Source: JBGSOV01 sp041738935
GTDB lineage: Bacteria; Patescibacteriota; Gracilibacteria; CAIRYL01; GCA-016699755
Assembly: GCA_041738935.1 (NCBI GenBank)
Contig: JBGSOV010000021.1
Coordinates: 310,001 to 374,000, forward strand
Direction of reading: 5' to 3'
DNA length: 64,000 nt
The notes below the pieces were generated by a model. That model made no database searches. It had not been told where the DNA came from and saw only the letters and a list, made by a program, of their open reading frames with translations. Shown here in pieces: positions 42,956 to 51,830 of the stretch (the first letter of the stretch is position 1; every line of letters starts with the position of its first letter). The position numbers and the translations under genes are program-made.

Positions 42956-44248
42956 ATGATTTCACTTGATACTTCTGCACTTGGTACCATTGACTCAAGC
43001 CACGGACTTTCGGATCTAGAACTCGCCAGCACGGCGGGCAAGCTTTCTGCCTTTTTGGAAAAAATCAAATCCCGTAATCAGGGATTTTTTTATAAGGAGA
43101 TTTTGGAAGATGACAGTCTTGTGGAAAAAATCTTACATTTTGCCGCAACTACAAAAGGCAAATATCAGTCAATTGTAATTTTGGGAATCGGCGGCTCGGC
43201 GCTCGGCCCGATTGCTTTGCGCGAAGCCTTTGGCAATCCATTTATTAAAAGTTCGCCCGAACTCATCGTACTCGACAATATCGATCCGGATTTGATGGCG
43301 GAGGCGACTGAATATCTTGATTTGAAACAAACACTCTTTCTCGTGGTGAGCAAATCTGGCGGTACACCAGAGACCGTCTCACAGTATTTTTATTTTGCGG
43401 ACGAGCTACAAAAAGCTGACTTACATCTGTCTGATCACATGGTGTTTGTCACCGATCCGGTCAAAAGCTTTTTGCTCGAAGAAGCGGAAAAATATCACGT
43501 TCGCACTTTTCCAATTCCGTCTCATGTTGGTGGCCGTTTTTCGGTTTTGACGGCGGTCGGATTGCTTCCAGCTGCGCTGATTGGAATCGATATCAAAAAA
43601 ATGCTCGCTGGCGCAGTTGCCATGCGCGACAAATTTGTCGATGTAAATGCGGCAGAAAATCCAGCGTTTCAGTTGGCAACGATTCAGTATTTGTTACTAC
43701 AAAAAGGCAAATCGCAAAATGTGATTTATCCCTATGCGCAAAAGCTGTATCGCATCGGCGACTGGTGTCGCCAACTGATCGCAGAATCGACCGGCAAACG
43801 TTTTGCCGAAAATGGGGATGAAGTCTTTGCCGGCATCACACCGATTGCTTCGCTTGGCGCAACCGATCAACATTCGCAAAATCAGCTCTATTTTGAAGGA
43901 CCAAATGACAAACTCTTTATGTTTTTTGAAGTCGAACAGTTTCAAAATTCCGTCAAAATCCCTTTGCCGAGTGATGTCGGCGACAAACTCGATTACTTAA
44001 AAAATACCGATTTTGGCACACTTTTAAATCTCGAAAAAGCTGGTACCGCCGGCGCACTCACTCAAGTCGACAGACCTCATATTACGATCAAACTTCCAAA
44101 AATTGACGAACATGCGATTGGCGAAATCTTTATCTTGTTCGAAGGCGCAACCGCGTTTCTTGGTGAATTCTTGGGCATCGATGCCTTCGATCAACCAGCT
44201 GTCGAACTGAGCAAGAATATTACAAAAGAATTACTCTTGAAACGATAA
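42956..44248 (+). CDS. pgi: Glucose-6-phosphate isomerase
   Basis: A 430-residue Pgi interconverting glucose-6-phosphate and fructose-6-phosphate. Motifs: VILGIGGSALGPIALREAFG near 75, the phosphate-binding SKSGGTPETVSQ, HVGGRFSVLTAVGLLP and ATDQHSQNQLYFEGPND with catalytic residues. It is on the short side for the family, as in bacterial and archaeal-type members. ATG 42956 follows tal by 20 bp. Confidence 0.95.
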   Translation: MISLDTSALGTIDSSHGLSDLELASTAGKLSAFLEKIKSRNQGFFYKEILEDDSLVEKILHFAATTKGKYQSIVILGIGGSALGPIALREAFGNPFIKSSPELIVLDNIDPDLMAEATEYLDLKQTLFLVVSKSGGTPETVSQYFYFADELQKADLHLSDHMVFVTDPVKSFLLEEAEKYHVRTFPIPSHVGGRFSVLTAVGLLPAALIGIDIKKMLAGAVAMRDKFVDVNAAENPAFQLATIQYLLLQKGKSQNVIYPYAQKLYRIGDWCRQLIAESTGKRFAENGDEVFAGITPIASLGATDQHSQNQLYFEGPNDKLFMFFEVEQFQNSVKIPLPSDVGDKLDYLKNTDFGTLLNLEKAGTAGALTQVDRPHITIKLPKIDEHAIGEIFILFEGATAFLGEFLGIDAFDQPAVELSKNITKELLLKR

Positions 44249-44257
44249 AAAAGACCT

Positions 44258-44280
44258 GTCATTCCGGCTTGACCGGAATC
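44258..44280 (+). repeat. Interspersed repeat GTCATTCCGG...CCGGAATC, copy 1
   Basis: A 23-base sequence after pgi, itself palindromic (CATTCCGG...CCGGAATC), followed by a G8 run. Its exact reverse complement occurs at 44637-44659 inside the GIY-YIG gene. Confidence 0.85.
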
Positions 44281-44327
44281 GGGGGGGGTCTCGACTCGAG
44301 TATCCGCCCGCAATCTAATGAAAAACT

Positions 44328-44816
44328 ATGAAACAATACTGTACATACATCATGGGGAATGAAAGACCAACGCTTTATGCGGGAATGACTAATAATCTTT
44401 TTCGACGGGTGCAGGAGCACAAAGGTGATGTCGTTGAAGGTTTTACAAAAAAATACAAGTTGCACAAACTGCTTTATTTCGAATGTGGAGAAAATCCACT
44501 GTCCGCAATCATTCGTGAAAAACAAGTAAAAAATATGTCACGGAAAGAAAAATTAGAATTGATTACAGAACAGAATCCCGATTTTGTTGATTTGTATGCT
44601 TCGCTTTTTGATGAAAATGACCTCCTGCCGCCTCCCGATTCCGGTCAAGCCGGAATGACCACCACAAGAAATATAGTAAAGCCTGCAAAAGCAAATATGA
44701 AAAATAATTCGGATGTATCAAATTCCAATCATTCCGGAATGACAATCTTCGAAAGCGCATCAAGTTCAACTCGGAAAAAAGAAAACCTGACCCCACTTTC
44801 ATCTCAAAAACCATGA
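44328..44816 (+). CDS. GIY-YIG endonuclease-like protein with a repeat-derived tail
   Basis: A 162-residue protein whose first 80 residues are a GIY-YIG domain: YCTYIMGNERPTLYAGMTNNLFRRVQEH, with the two Tyr motifs as CTYIM and LYAG, the catalytic Arg in RRVQEH and the later Glu in AIIREKQVKN. The rest (residues 100-162) is Asn/Ser-rich and includes residues (PPDSGQAGMTTT) encoded by the 23-base interspersed repeat at 44637-44659, so this tail is likely acquired non-functional sequence. The stop overlaps gnd's ATG (ATGA). Such small UPF0213-type nucleases have no clear role. Confidence 0.85.
   Translation: MKQYCTYIMGNERPTLYAGMTNNLFRRVQEHKGDVVEGFTKKYKLHKLLYFECGENPLSAIIREKQVKNMSRKEKLELITEQNPDFVDLYASLFDENDLLPPPDSGQAGMTTTRNIVKPAKANMKNNSDVSNSNHSGMTIFESASSSTRKKENLTPLSSQKP
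44637..44659 (-). repeat. Interspersed repeat, copy 2 (inside the GIY-YIG coding region)
   Basis: Exact 23-base reverse complement of the copy at 44258-44280. It is translated in frame as part of the tail of the GIY-YIG protein. A further partial copy (CATTCCGGAATGACA) follows at about 44730. Confidence 0.88.
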
Positions 44817-46201
44817 ATCAAATCGGACTGATCGGGCTGGCGGTAATGGGACAAAACCTCGCGCGTAACTTTGCCAATCGCAAGATTAAGACGATTGTCT
44901 ACAATCGCACCTATGCCAAAACCGAAGCTTTTATCAAAGAATTTGGGAACGAGAATCTTTGCGGCGAAATGGAATTGGAGAATTTTGTAAAATCCATTGA
45001 ACGCCCACGCAAGATCATCCTGATGGTGCAGGCGGGCAAAGCCGTCGATGCGGTGATTGAAAGTCTGCTGCCATTTTTGGAATCAGGCGATATCATTATC
45101 GATGGCGGCAATTCGCATTATCCCGATACCAGAAGAAGAAAAGAACAGCTTGGCAAACGCGAATTGCATTTTGTTGGTTGTGGAATTTCGGGCGGCGAAG
45201 AAGGCGCACTCAATGGACCAAGTCTGATGCCAGGAGGGGACAAGCTTGCGGTTGATGCCATTTTGCCATTGCTCGAACAAATCGCAGCAAAGGATTTTGG
45301 CGGCAAACCGTGTGTCACCAATGTCGGCACGGATGGTAGCGGACATTTTGTCAAAATGGTGCACAACGGCATCGAATATGCGGTGATGCAGTTTTTGGCG
45401 GAAGCCTACGACTTGATGCGTAATGTCGGGAAAAAGCCATCGCAAATCGCAAAGGTGTTTGAAAAATGGGACACAGGCAAGCTCGCTTCGTTTTTGGTGG
45501 AATTGTCAGCAAACATTTTGCAAAAACAAGACGATCAGACTGACGGATATTTAATTGATCAAATTTTGGATGTTGCCGGACAAAAAGGCACTGGCAGGTG
45601 GACAGTAGTCGATGGCGTCACGCGTGGCGTGGCAATGCCGTCGATTTGCGCTGCAGTCGATGCGCGCATCTTTTCGGCGAAAAAAGAACTCCGCAGCGAA
45701 CTCGCCAAACAGATTTCTAGCAAAATTAAACAAACAGAAATCAATACAGACGAGCTGGAACAAGCGCTGTATCTCGCAATGATTGTCGCCTATGCCGAAG
45801 GATTTGAGCTGATTACAGCAGCAGCAAAAGAAGAAGGTTGGGAAGTTAATCGCGCAGAGTTGGCGCGCATTTGGCAGGGCGGCTGCATTATCCGCGCGGA
45901 ATTGCTCAAGTTTTTGGAAAATAATTTCCGAATCGGTGAAAGGGACGCGCCACTTCTTGCCTTGCCAGATATCATTGCCACCGCAAACAAATCACTGCCC
46001 GCTTTAGTAAATATTGTCATCGCTGGAATGCAGACTGGTGTTCCTCTTCCGGGGCTTAGTGCCGCACTCACACACTTACAACAGCTGAGTCGTGCAAACG
46101 GTTCGGCAAATTTTATTCAGGGATTACGCGATGCGTTTGGCGCACATACTTTTCAGCGAATCGATCGTGATGGTGTATTTCACGCAGATTGGACAGGATA
46201 A
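44813..46201 (+). CDS. gnd: 6-phosphogluconate dehydrogenase (decarboxylating)
   Basis: A 462-residue Gnd that oxidises 6-phosphogluconate to ribulose-5-phosphate with NADP. Motifs: GLIGLAVMGQNLARNFA at the start, DGGNSHYPDT, the active-site GCGISGGEEGALNGPSLMPGG, KMVHNGIEYAVMQ with catalytic Lys/Asn/Glu, and the C-terminal RDAFGAHTFQRID. It starts inside the GIY-YIG stop (4-base overlap), and zwf follows 25 bp downstream. Confidence 0.97.
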   Translation: MNQIGLIGLAVMGQNLARNFANRKIKTIVYNRTYAKTEAFIKEFGNENLCGEMELENFVKSIERPRKIILMVQAGKAVDAVIESLLPFLESGDIIIDGGNSHYPDTRRRKEQLGKRELHFVGCGISGGEEGALNGPSLMPGGDKLAVDAILPLLEQIAAKDFGGKPCVTNVGTDGSGHFVKMVHNGIEYAVMQFLAEAYDLMRNVGKKPSQIAKVFEKWDTGKLASFLVELSANILQKQDDQTDGYLIDQILDVAGQKGTGRWTVVDGVTRGVAMPSICAAVDARIFSAKKELRSELAKQISSKIKQTEINTDELEQALYLAMIVAYAEGFELITAAAKEEGWEVNRAELARIWQGGCIIRAELLKFLENNFRIGERDAPLLALPDIIATANKSLPALVNIVIAGMQTGVPLPGLSAALTHLQQLSRANGSANFIQGLRDAFGAHTFQRIDRDGVFHADWTG

Positions 46202-46226
46202 GGACTTTTCCTTTTTTAGACAGCAG

Positions 46227-47675
46227 ATGATTGAAATAATTGAAAAACCATTTATCTTAACAATTTTTGGTGCTTCTGGTGATTTGGCAAAATTAAAGAT
46301 TTTTCCAGCACTGTTTTCGTTAGCGGCACAAAAACGCCTCCCAAAAGAATTTTTAATTGTCGGATATGCGCGCAGCGCCAAATCCGAAGCCGAATTTCGT
46401 GCAGAATTTGAGGCAAGCGCCAAATCTGCCTGTCAAAAAGGCGACATTGATTTTCCTTATTGCCAAGAGACTATTGCCGAGCTACTCAAGCATGTCTCAT
46501 ATTTTTCGGGAAAATATGATGATGCAAAAGATTTTGAGCGCTATTTTGCTTTTTTGCAGGAATCAGCACATCAAAAAAATACGGCGTTACCAGAAATGCA
46601 CATTACATATTTTTCGGTGCCGCCGACGGTTTTTCAACCGATTATTCACAATATCGCGCTCGCGCGCAAATCTGCCAATGACGATATTCGTATTATTCTC
46701 GAAAAACCGTTTGGAGTAGACGAGACATCTGCAACAGCACTCTTTCATTTTTTGTCACGTTTTTTCCGTGAAGACCAAGTCTACTTACTTGATCATTATT
46801 TAGGTAAGGCATCGGTACAAAGTATTTTGGCGCTCCGTCACAATAATGCGATTTTGAATTTGCTCCTCAAAGGCAGAGAGATTTCGAGTATTCAGATTAC
46901 CGCGCACGAAGCTGTTGGTGTCGAAGATCGCGCTGGTTATTTTGATTCTGCTGGCATCATCAAAGACATGTTTCAGTCGCACTTGACGCAGATTCTGGCG
47001 ATGATGACGATGTCAATTCCGATTACCGCTGATGCGTACAGTTTTCACCGCGAAAAACAGGCGATTTTGTCGGCGCTGGATTTTTCGCCACGAGCAGAAA
47101 ATGTTTATCTGGCTCAACACGAAGGGTATACTGACATCAAAGGAGTTTCGCCCCATTCGCAGACCGAGACGTATTTTGCGGTCAAACTGAAAATTGACCG
47201 CGAATCATGGTACGGCGTCCCGATTTTTATTCGCACCGGCAAAAAATTAAAACGCAAAACCACAATGATCGTTGTAGAATTTAAGCGCCTTACTTTTCAA
47301 AAAGATAACGCCACCCCCAACCGTCTGATATTTGAGCTGCAACCCGAAGAAATGATTCACGTCAAACTCCTCAATCAGTATGGTCAATCTTCCGACTATC
47401 ACGAAATTGCCACGAGCGAATCGATTGCTTGTCGCGGTGGCGATTGTTTGCCAGAACATGCGAGATTGCTGCTTGATGTGTTTAAAAATGAGAAATTAAA
47501 TTTTTTGAGCTTTCCCGAAATCATCGCCGAATGGCGTATCACCGATACGATTCTCAATTTTATTCAAGACAAAAAAATTCCGCTGCACAAATACAAAGAA
47601 GGCGTGTCTGCGCCCGAAGGCATTAAAGATATTTTTCGTCAAAAAGACGAAGCGTGGTTTGATTTCGAATCATGA
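46227..47675 (+). CDS. zwf: Glucose-6-phosphate 1-dehydrogenase
   Basis: A 482-residue Zwf, the first and NADPH-producing step of the oxidative pentose-phosphate pathway. The coenzyme loop is TIFGASGDLAKLKIFPALF at 11-29, the substrate motif LLDHYLGKASVQ contains the conserved Asp-His-Tyr and Lys, and the catalytic His is in MFQSHLTQIL. The residue after DHYLGK is Ala rather than the usual Glu. ATG 46227 gives the family N-terminus (longer starts exist upstream inside gnd). It overlaps pgl by 4 bases. Confidence 0.96.
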   Translation: MIEIIEKPFILTIFGASGDLAKLKIFPALFSLAAQKRLPKEFLIVGYARSAKSEAEFRAEFEASAKSACQKGDIDFPYCQETIAELLKHVSYFSGKYDDAKDFERYFAFLQESAHQKNTALPEMHITYFSVPPTVFQPIIHNIALARKSANDDIRIILEKPFGVDETSATALFHFLSRFFREDQVYLLDHYLGKASVQSILALRHNNAILNLLLKGREISSIQITAHEAVGVEDRAGYFDSAGIIKDMFQSHLTQILAMMTMSIPITADAYSFHREKQAILSALDFSPRAENVYLAQHEGYTDIKGVSPHSQTETYFAVKLKIDRESWYGVPIFIRTGKKLKRKTTMIVVEFKRLTFQKDNATPNRLIFELQPEEMIHVKLLNQYGQSSDYHEIATSESIACRGGDCLPEHARLLLDVFKNEKLNFLSFPEIIAEWRITDTILNFIQDKKIPLHKYKEGVSAPEGIKDIFRQKDEAWFDFES

Positions 47676-48322
47676 ACACACGCGTATTTTTTTCGGAATC
47701 AGATTGGGCAAAAGCGGCAGCAGATGAAATACTTGTTGATGTATCACAAAAATTTTCACTCGTACTTTCGGGCGGCAGCACACCCGCAGCGGTTTATCGC
47801 GAACTGGCACAGCGCAAATGGAATTGGAAACGTGTCGAAGTCTATCTTGTGGACGAACGCTTTGTACCGCCGTTTCATGCGGATGCGAATGCAAAACTCG
47901 TGCGAGAGAATTTGAATATTCAGGCACAGTTTCACTTTTGGGATACTGATTTGGATTTGCCACACGAAGCAGCGGCAATGCATGATGCGTTCCTCCAAAA
48001 ACGAACAAAACCGTTTGATGTTGTGATTCTTGGCATCGGGCCAGACGGACATTTTGCATCGCTCTTCCCACATTCGCCCGCTTTGCACGAAAAAGAGAGA
48101 CTTGCACTCGCAACAACAACGAAAGAATTTGCCATTCGCGACCGCCTGACTATGACACCACCAATTATCTTGGCTGCGAAAAAAATCGTGGTGCTTCTCA
48201 AGGGCGCAAACAAACTCTCGATTTTGAAAGAACTCGAATCTGGGAACAAAACTGCGAACGAGTTTCCGGCAGCGCTACTGAGGAATCATCCCAATCTCAA
48301 AGTTCTGTTTGCGAATGTGTAA
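47672..48322 (+). CDS. pgl: 6-phosphogluconolactonase
   Basis: A 216-residue DevB/Pgl-type lactonase that opens 6-phosphogluconolactone. Signatures are LSGGSTPAAVYRELA near 32, VYLVDERFVP and LGIGPDGHFASLFPHSPAL near 126. It is coupled to zwf through a 4-base overlap and ends the operon. Confidence 0.95.
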   Translation: MNTRVFFSESDWAKAAADEILVDVSQKFSLVLSGGSTPAAVYRELAQRKWNWKRVEVYLVDERFVPPFHADANAKLVRENLNIQAQFHFWDTDLDLPHEAAAMHDAFLQKRTKPFDVVILGIGPDGHFASLFPHSPALHEKERLALATTTKEFAIRDRLTMTPPIILAAKKIVVLLKGANKLSILKELESGNKTANEFPAALLRNHPNLKVLFANV

Positions 48323-48340
48323 GAATTTAAATTACAATTT

Positions 48341-48622
48341 TTACGCTGCTTTTTGATCTATTTCATTTTGAAAATCTTCGCAAGCTTGTCTTGATTCTGA
48401 CATAACTTTTGCAGCAGTGACTTTTTGTGCAATTATCTGATTTACTTGTGGTGTAATTTTAATCCCTAAATTATCAGCCTGCTTAAGAATTGCCTCTATT
48501 ACTTGTCCTGGTCTACTGAGGTCAGATCCTTCAATAATTATTTGAATTTCGGTTTCAAGAACTGGTGGTAATTCTTGCGCATTATTTATTGTGCTTGGTA
48601 GATTTTCTGGATTGTCGGTCAT
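48341..48622 (-). CDS. Small hypothetical protein
   Basis: A 93-residue acidic protein with no signal peptide, starting MTDNPENLPSTINNAQ. The C-terminal half is helical (RPGQVIEAILKQADNLGIKITPQVNQIIA). Not recognised. It is AT-rich and isolated by strand from pgl. Confidence 0.5.
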   Translation of the reverse strand: MTDNPENLPSTINNAQELPPVLETEIQIIIEGSDLSRPGQVIEAILKQADNLGIKITPQVNQIIAQKVTAAKVMSESRQACEDFQNEIDQKAA

Positions 48623-48732
48623 GGCTAAGTAAAAAAGAAAAATGTGGTTTACTTTTTAAAGAAGAAATAAGAATTTGTCAAATTATATCTTCGCAAACTC
48701 CCTATCATTCTGAACTGTGAAATAGAACAGTA

Positions 48733-49767
48733 CTATAAATACCGCGCTTTATTCTCGTTGTGTTCGTCGTTGGTCGTCGCGTAATGCGCCTCGCCTTTGC
48801 TATCGTGGAGATAATACCAATATTCGGTATTCGCCGGATTTGCTGCTGCTTCGATTGCCTCGAGTCCCGGATTGCAGATTGCGCCTGGCGGCAGACCGGT
48901 GACCGCACGTGTATTCCATGGATTTTTGTCTTGGAGGTCGGCGACGGTGAGCGCTTCGGTTTCTTTTTTGGCGGCGAAACGTGTTGTCGCATCAGCACCA
49001 AGAAGTTGCCCGGCATCAAATCGCTTCCAAAGGATTCCTGCGACAATCGGGCGTTCTGCTGGTTTATTTGATTCTTTTTCGACAATCGACGCCATTTTGA
49101 GAATTTCCCAACCATTGCGCGTGGCAGTACCAAAAATTGCTTTCGTCTTTTCGTCAAAAGTTGTCAGCTGGCGCTTGGCAAACTCTTGCACCTCAAAACT
49201 GTCTGGATTTACAAAATAGCTGTCAGGGAAAAAGAATCCCTCGCGCAATTCGGCGTCGGCGGGCAAAAAAGGGAATTCGGAAAAATCACATGCGCGGACA
49301 CATTCGACAAATTCGCCCGGCTCAATCAGGCGCATTCCTGCAAGCAATTCGTCGATTTGTGCATTGGTAAGCCCTTCTCTTACGGTAACTGTGATTTCTT
49401 CTGGGCGAGCGGATGTCATCCGTTCGGCAAGATCCATAATCGTAATATTTTTCGGGAAATAAAAGCGCCCTGCTTGAAAGCGAATATCTAGATTTTGTTT
49501 GTCCGCATAACGCAAAAATGCCCATTTGGATTTGATGAGTCCTTCGTCAAAGAGACGGGTAGAAATTTGTTTGGGAGTTTCGTTGGTTTTGATGACAAAT
49601 GGCACGGTGTCGGTTTGCTCTGATGCAATGGTGTGAATCAAATATTGATAGCCAATTTCGATCGAAGTAAAGGCAACCAAGCCCAAAGCAAGAATGATAA
49701 TCAGATACATGCGTACTCGTGATTTTTTTCTGCCGACTGGTTTTTGGTGAAAATCCATACTGTTCAT
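48733..49767 (-). CDS. mltG: Endolytic transglycosylase MltG
   Basis: A 344-residue MltG/YceG protein that cuts growing glycan strands and ends their synthesis. It has a basic N-terminus, one membrane helix (RMYLIIILALGLVAFTSIEIG, about 20-40), a LysM-like domain (FVIKTNETPKQISTRLFDEGLI), and the catalytic domain with the conserved glutamate in LKMASIVEKESN at about residue 230, followed by GADATTRFA, the NTRAVTGLPPGAICNPG motif and AANPANTEYWYY. All family motifs are present. ATG 49767 is a best guess; a second ATG at 49758 follows closely. Confidence 0.95.
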   Translation of the reverse strand: MNSMDFHQKPVGRKKSRVRMYLIIILALGLVAFTSIEIGYQYLIHTIASEQTDTVPFVIKTNETPKQISTRLFDEGLIKSKWAFLRYADKQNLDIRFQAGRFYFPKNITIMDLAERMTSARPEEITVTVREGLTNAQIDELLAGMRLIEPGEFVECVRACDFSEFPFLPADAELREGFFFPDSYFVNPDSFEVQEFAKRQLTTFDEKTKAIFGTATRNGWEILKMASIVEKESNKPAERPIVAGILWKRFDAGQLLGADATTRFAAKKETEALTVADLQDKNPWNTRAVTGLPPGAICNPGLEAIEAAANPANTEYWYYLHDSKGEAHYATTNDEHNENKARYL

Positions 49768-50001
49768 CAGAATGCGAAAACGAAAAATCAGACATGAGAC
49801 AAGCATGCTCTTTATCCGCTTTTTGAGCAGAAGAGTCAAGATGAGTGCAAAGCAAGCCAAGTGCTGCCAGAAGAATATAATTTGTGCGACTGACTCTATC
49901 GCAATTGGCGAATTTATCTCTTTACATAATCATAATTAAATTGTAAAAAGATATTGCTGATTATTCATCATCTTTCGAAAAGATTTTTTTATACTATCGC
50001 T

Positions 50002-51492
50002 ATGCGTACTCGTATTGTTTCTCTTCTGTTCTGTAGTTTTGCACTGACAATTGTCATAGGAGCGCTGCCTCTGGCGAATAAAAAAAGCTACGCCGAGACA
50101 CAAAGTGGAATAAATGATCTCGTTATCACAGGCAAAATCAGCGAAGACAAAAAGGTGTCGCAAATGCATCTCGGTTTTACCGCAGACACAGTTTTAGAAT
50201 GTAAATTTGATATTACAGAAAAACCTTTTACCGAGATGACGCATACTTTTGAAATCACAAAAAAAGAAGCTTCTGGCAAAAATCATTATACTGCGATGTA
50301 CACTGTCCTTGGTGACCAATCTGGTAAAAAGCATGAATTTTTCATCCGCTGTGATTCTGATGTTGATAATTTGACTAAGGGGACTCATACTTTTCCGACA
50401 CCAACGCCAATCCCGACTTTGACCCCAAAACCAACAGCAACGCCGTCGAGTGGTGGAGGAGGTGGAGGAGGTGGAGGCGGTGGAACATCTTGTTTGCAAC
50501 CACGATACGACGCAATCGCGCCTATCAAAAACAGCGTCAATCCCGTTCTCACCAAAATCTCATTTTTGACTTCACCAGAAACCGATTCCACATCAATCAA
50601 GGTGAGCCTCAATCAGCGGATCATCGAGCATACTGCTACCAAAATCGAATTTGGCTGGCTGGTAACAGCCACTGTTCCACAAGACACAGTAAAAAAAGGC
50701 GATAATTTGGTGACGCTGTTTTCGTACATTCAAGACAAATGTCCGCGCAATCTCATTTATACTGTCGAAGTCGAGGCAAAAGCCTCTGCAGAAGATATCG
50801 CTTCGCTCTCTGCTGAAAGTCAGTCACCTTCACCCTCTCCTTCTCCTCTTGTTCAAGAAAAACCAATTGCATCACCAACTTCGTCCACAGCAGGAAATGC
50901 AACGCCTGGATCGCTCTTTGAGGAAAAATTGCAGATTGATTTTGCTGATCTCAAAGGACATTGGGCAGAGACTTTTGTCAAAACTCTTGTCGAAAAAGAA
51001 ATCATCAGCGGCTACGGCGATGGCAGTTTTGGACCAAATAATCCCCTTACCCGCGCCGAAGCCGTCAAAATTGCTTTGAATACTTTTGAGTATGATGTTC
51101 CGCAAAAGGTGATACAGAAGCCGTATAAGGATGTTGAAATCAGCGCGTGGTATGCGATTTTTGTGCAAGCGGGCAAAACTGCAAATATAATTAATGGTTT
51201 TGCTGATGAGACTTTTCGCCCAAATGAAGAGGTTTCGCGAGCAGAGGCGCTAAAGATTATTGCCATTGCCGCTGGCGCAGAGCCAAAAAAACAAGACGAA
51301 TCAACTCCAGATTTTACCGATGTTAGTTTTGACGCGTGGTATGCAGATTATGTCGAGTGGGCACGTGATAACAAAATCATCGACGGTTTTGCCGATGGAA
51401 CTTTTCGTCCAAATGCTTCAATCACGCGTGCCGAATTTGCCAAAATCACCTACGAAATATTGCATTCGTCGTACTCGCCTGACGCGGCATAA
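50002..51492 (+). CDS. Secreted protein with C-terminal SLH triplet and glycine run
   Basis: A 496-residue surface protein. A signal peptide (MRTRIVSLLFCSFALTIVIGA...) leads to an N-terminal domain, a Pro/Thr linker (TPTPIPTLTPKPTATP), a run of eleven glycines, a beta domain, a second Ser/Pro linker and three SLH domains (FADLKGHWAETFVKTLVEKEI, YKDVEISAWYAIFVQAGKTA, FTDVSFDAWYADYVEWARDN), each with the TRAE/SRAE helix. A -10 box (TATACT, 49990-49995) lies so close to the ATG that the transcript may be nearly leaderless. The glycine run is encoded by GGN codons that could slip. Confidence 0.9.
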   Translation: MRTRIVSLLFCSFALTIVIGALPLANKKSYAETQSGINDLVITGKISEDKKVSQMHLGFTADTVLECKFDITEKPFTEMTHTFEITKKEASGKNHYTAMYTVLGDQSGKKHEFFIRCDSDVDNLTKGTHTFPTPTPIPTLTPKPTATPSSGGGGGGGGGGGTSCLQPRYDAIAPIKNSVNPVLTKISFLTSPETDSTSIKVSLNQRIIEHTATKIEFGWLVTATVPQDTVKKGDNLVTLFSYIQDKCPRNLIYTVEVEAKASAEDIASLSAESQSPSPSPSPLVQEKPIASPTSSTAGNATPGSLFEEKLQIDFADLKGHWAETFVKTLVEKEIISGYGDGSFGPNNPLTRAEAVKIALNTFEYDVPQKVIQKPYKDVEISAWYAIFVQAGKTANIINGFADETFRPNEEVSRAEALKIIAIAAGAEPKKQDESTPDFTDVSFDAWYADYVEWARDNKIIDGFADGTFRPNASITRAEFAKITYEILHSSYSPDAA

Positions 51493-51830
51493 AGAGAGAG
51501 ATTTTGGAGAAAATTTTGAAAACCTCTTGTGTTCTCATTTAAATATAAAGACTCTTTCTTGACTGAAAAATTTCGATTATTGCTGCAGTGGACTTCTCAA
51601 AACGAGTGATTTAAGACGCATTCTCGAAATAATTTTGAGGGTCAGTTTTGTATTTTTTGTATAACAAAAAATAGTACGCTTTATCTGCAAGATGCGCATC
51701 CATCTTTCTTTTGTTTTGTGGAGTAATTTGCGTAGCCAAACAGAGAGCAAGTCCAGTTGGCATCTATATATGCGCCTTGTATTTGTCAGTCGAAAGTGCT
51801 AAAATATCTTGATGCCCTTAACCGAACCGG
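51493..51830. other. Intergenic region with AT hairpin and a promoter
   Basis: No gene is recognised. TATTTTTTGT (51651-51660) and ACAAAAAATA (51664-51673) form a perfect AT hairpin of 10 bp with a 3-base loop, a weak terminator candidate for the SLH gene. A promoter for the next gene ends the region. Confidence 0.45.
51777..51805 (+). promoter_or_regulatory. Possible promoter of the giant surface-protein gene
   Basis: TTGTAT (51777-51782), 17 bp, TAAAAT (51800-51805). The -10 is good and the -35 weak. The leader before ATG 51831 would be about 19 bases. Confidence 0.45.
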
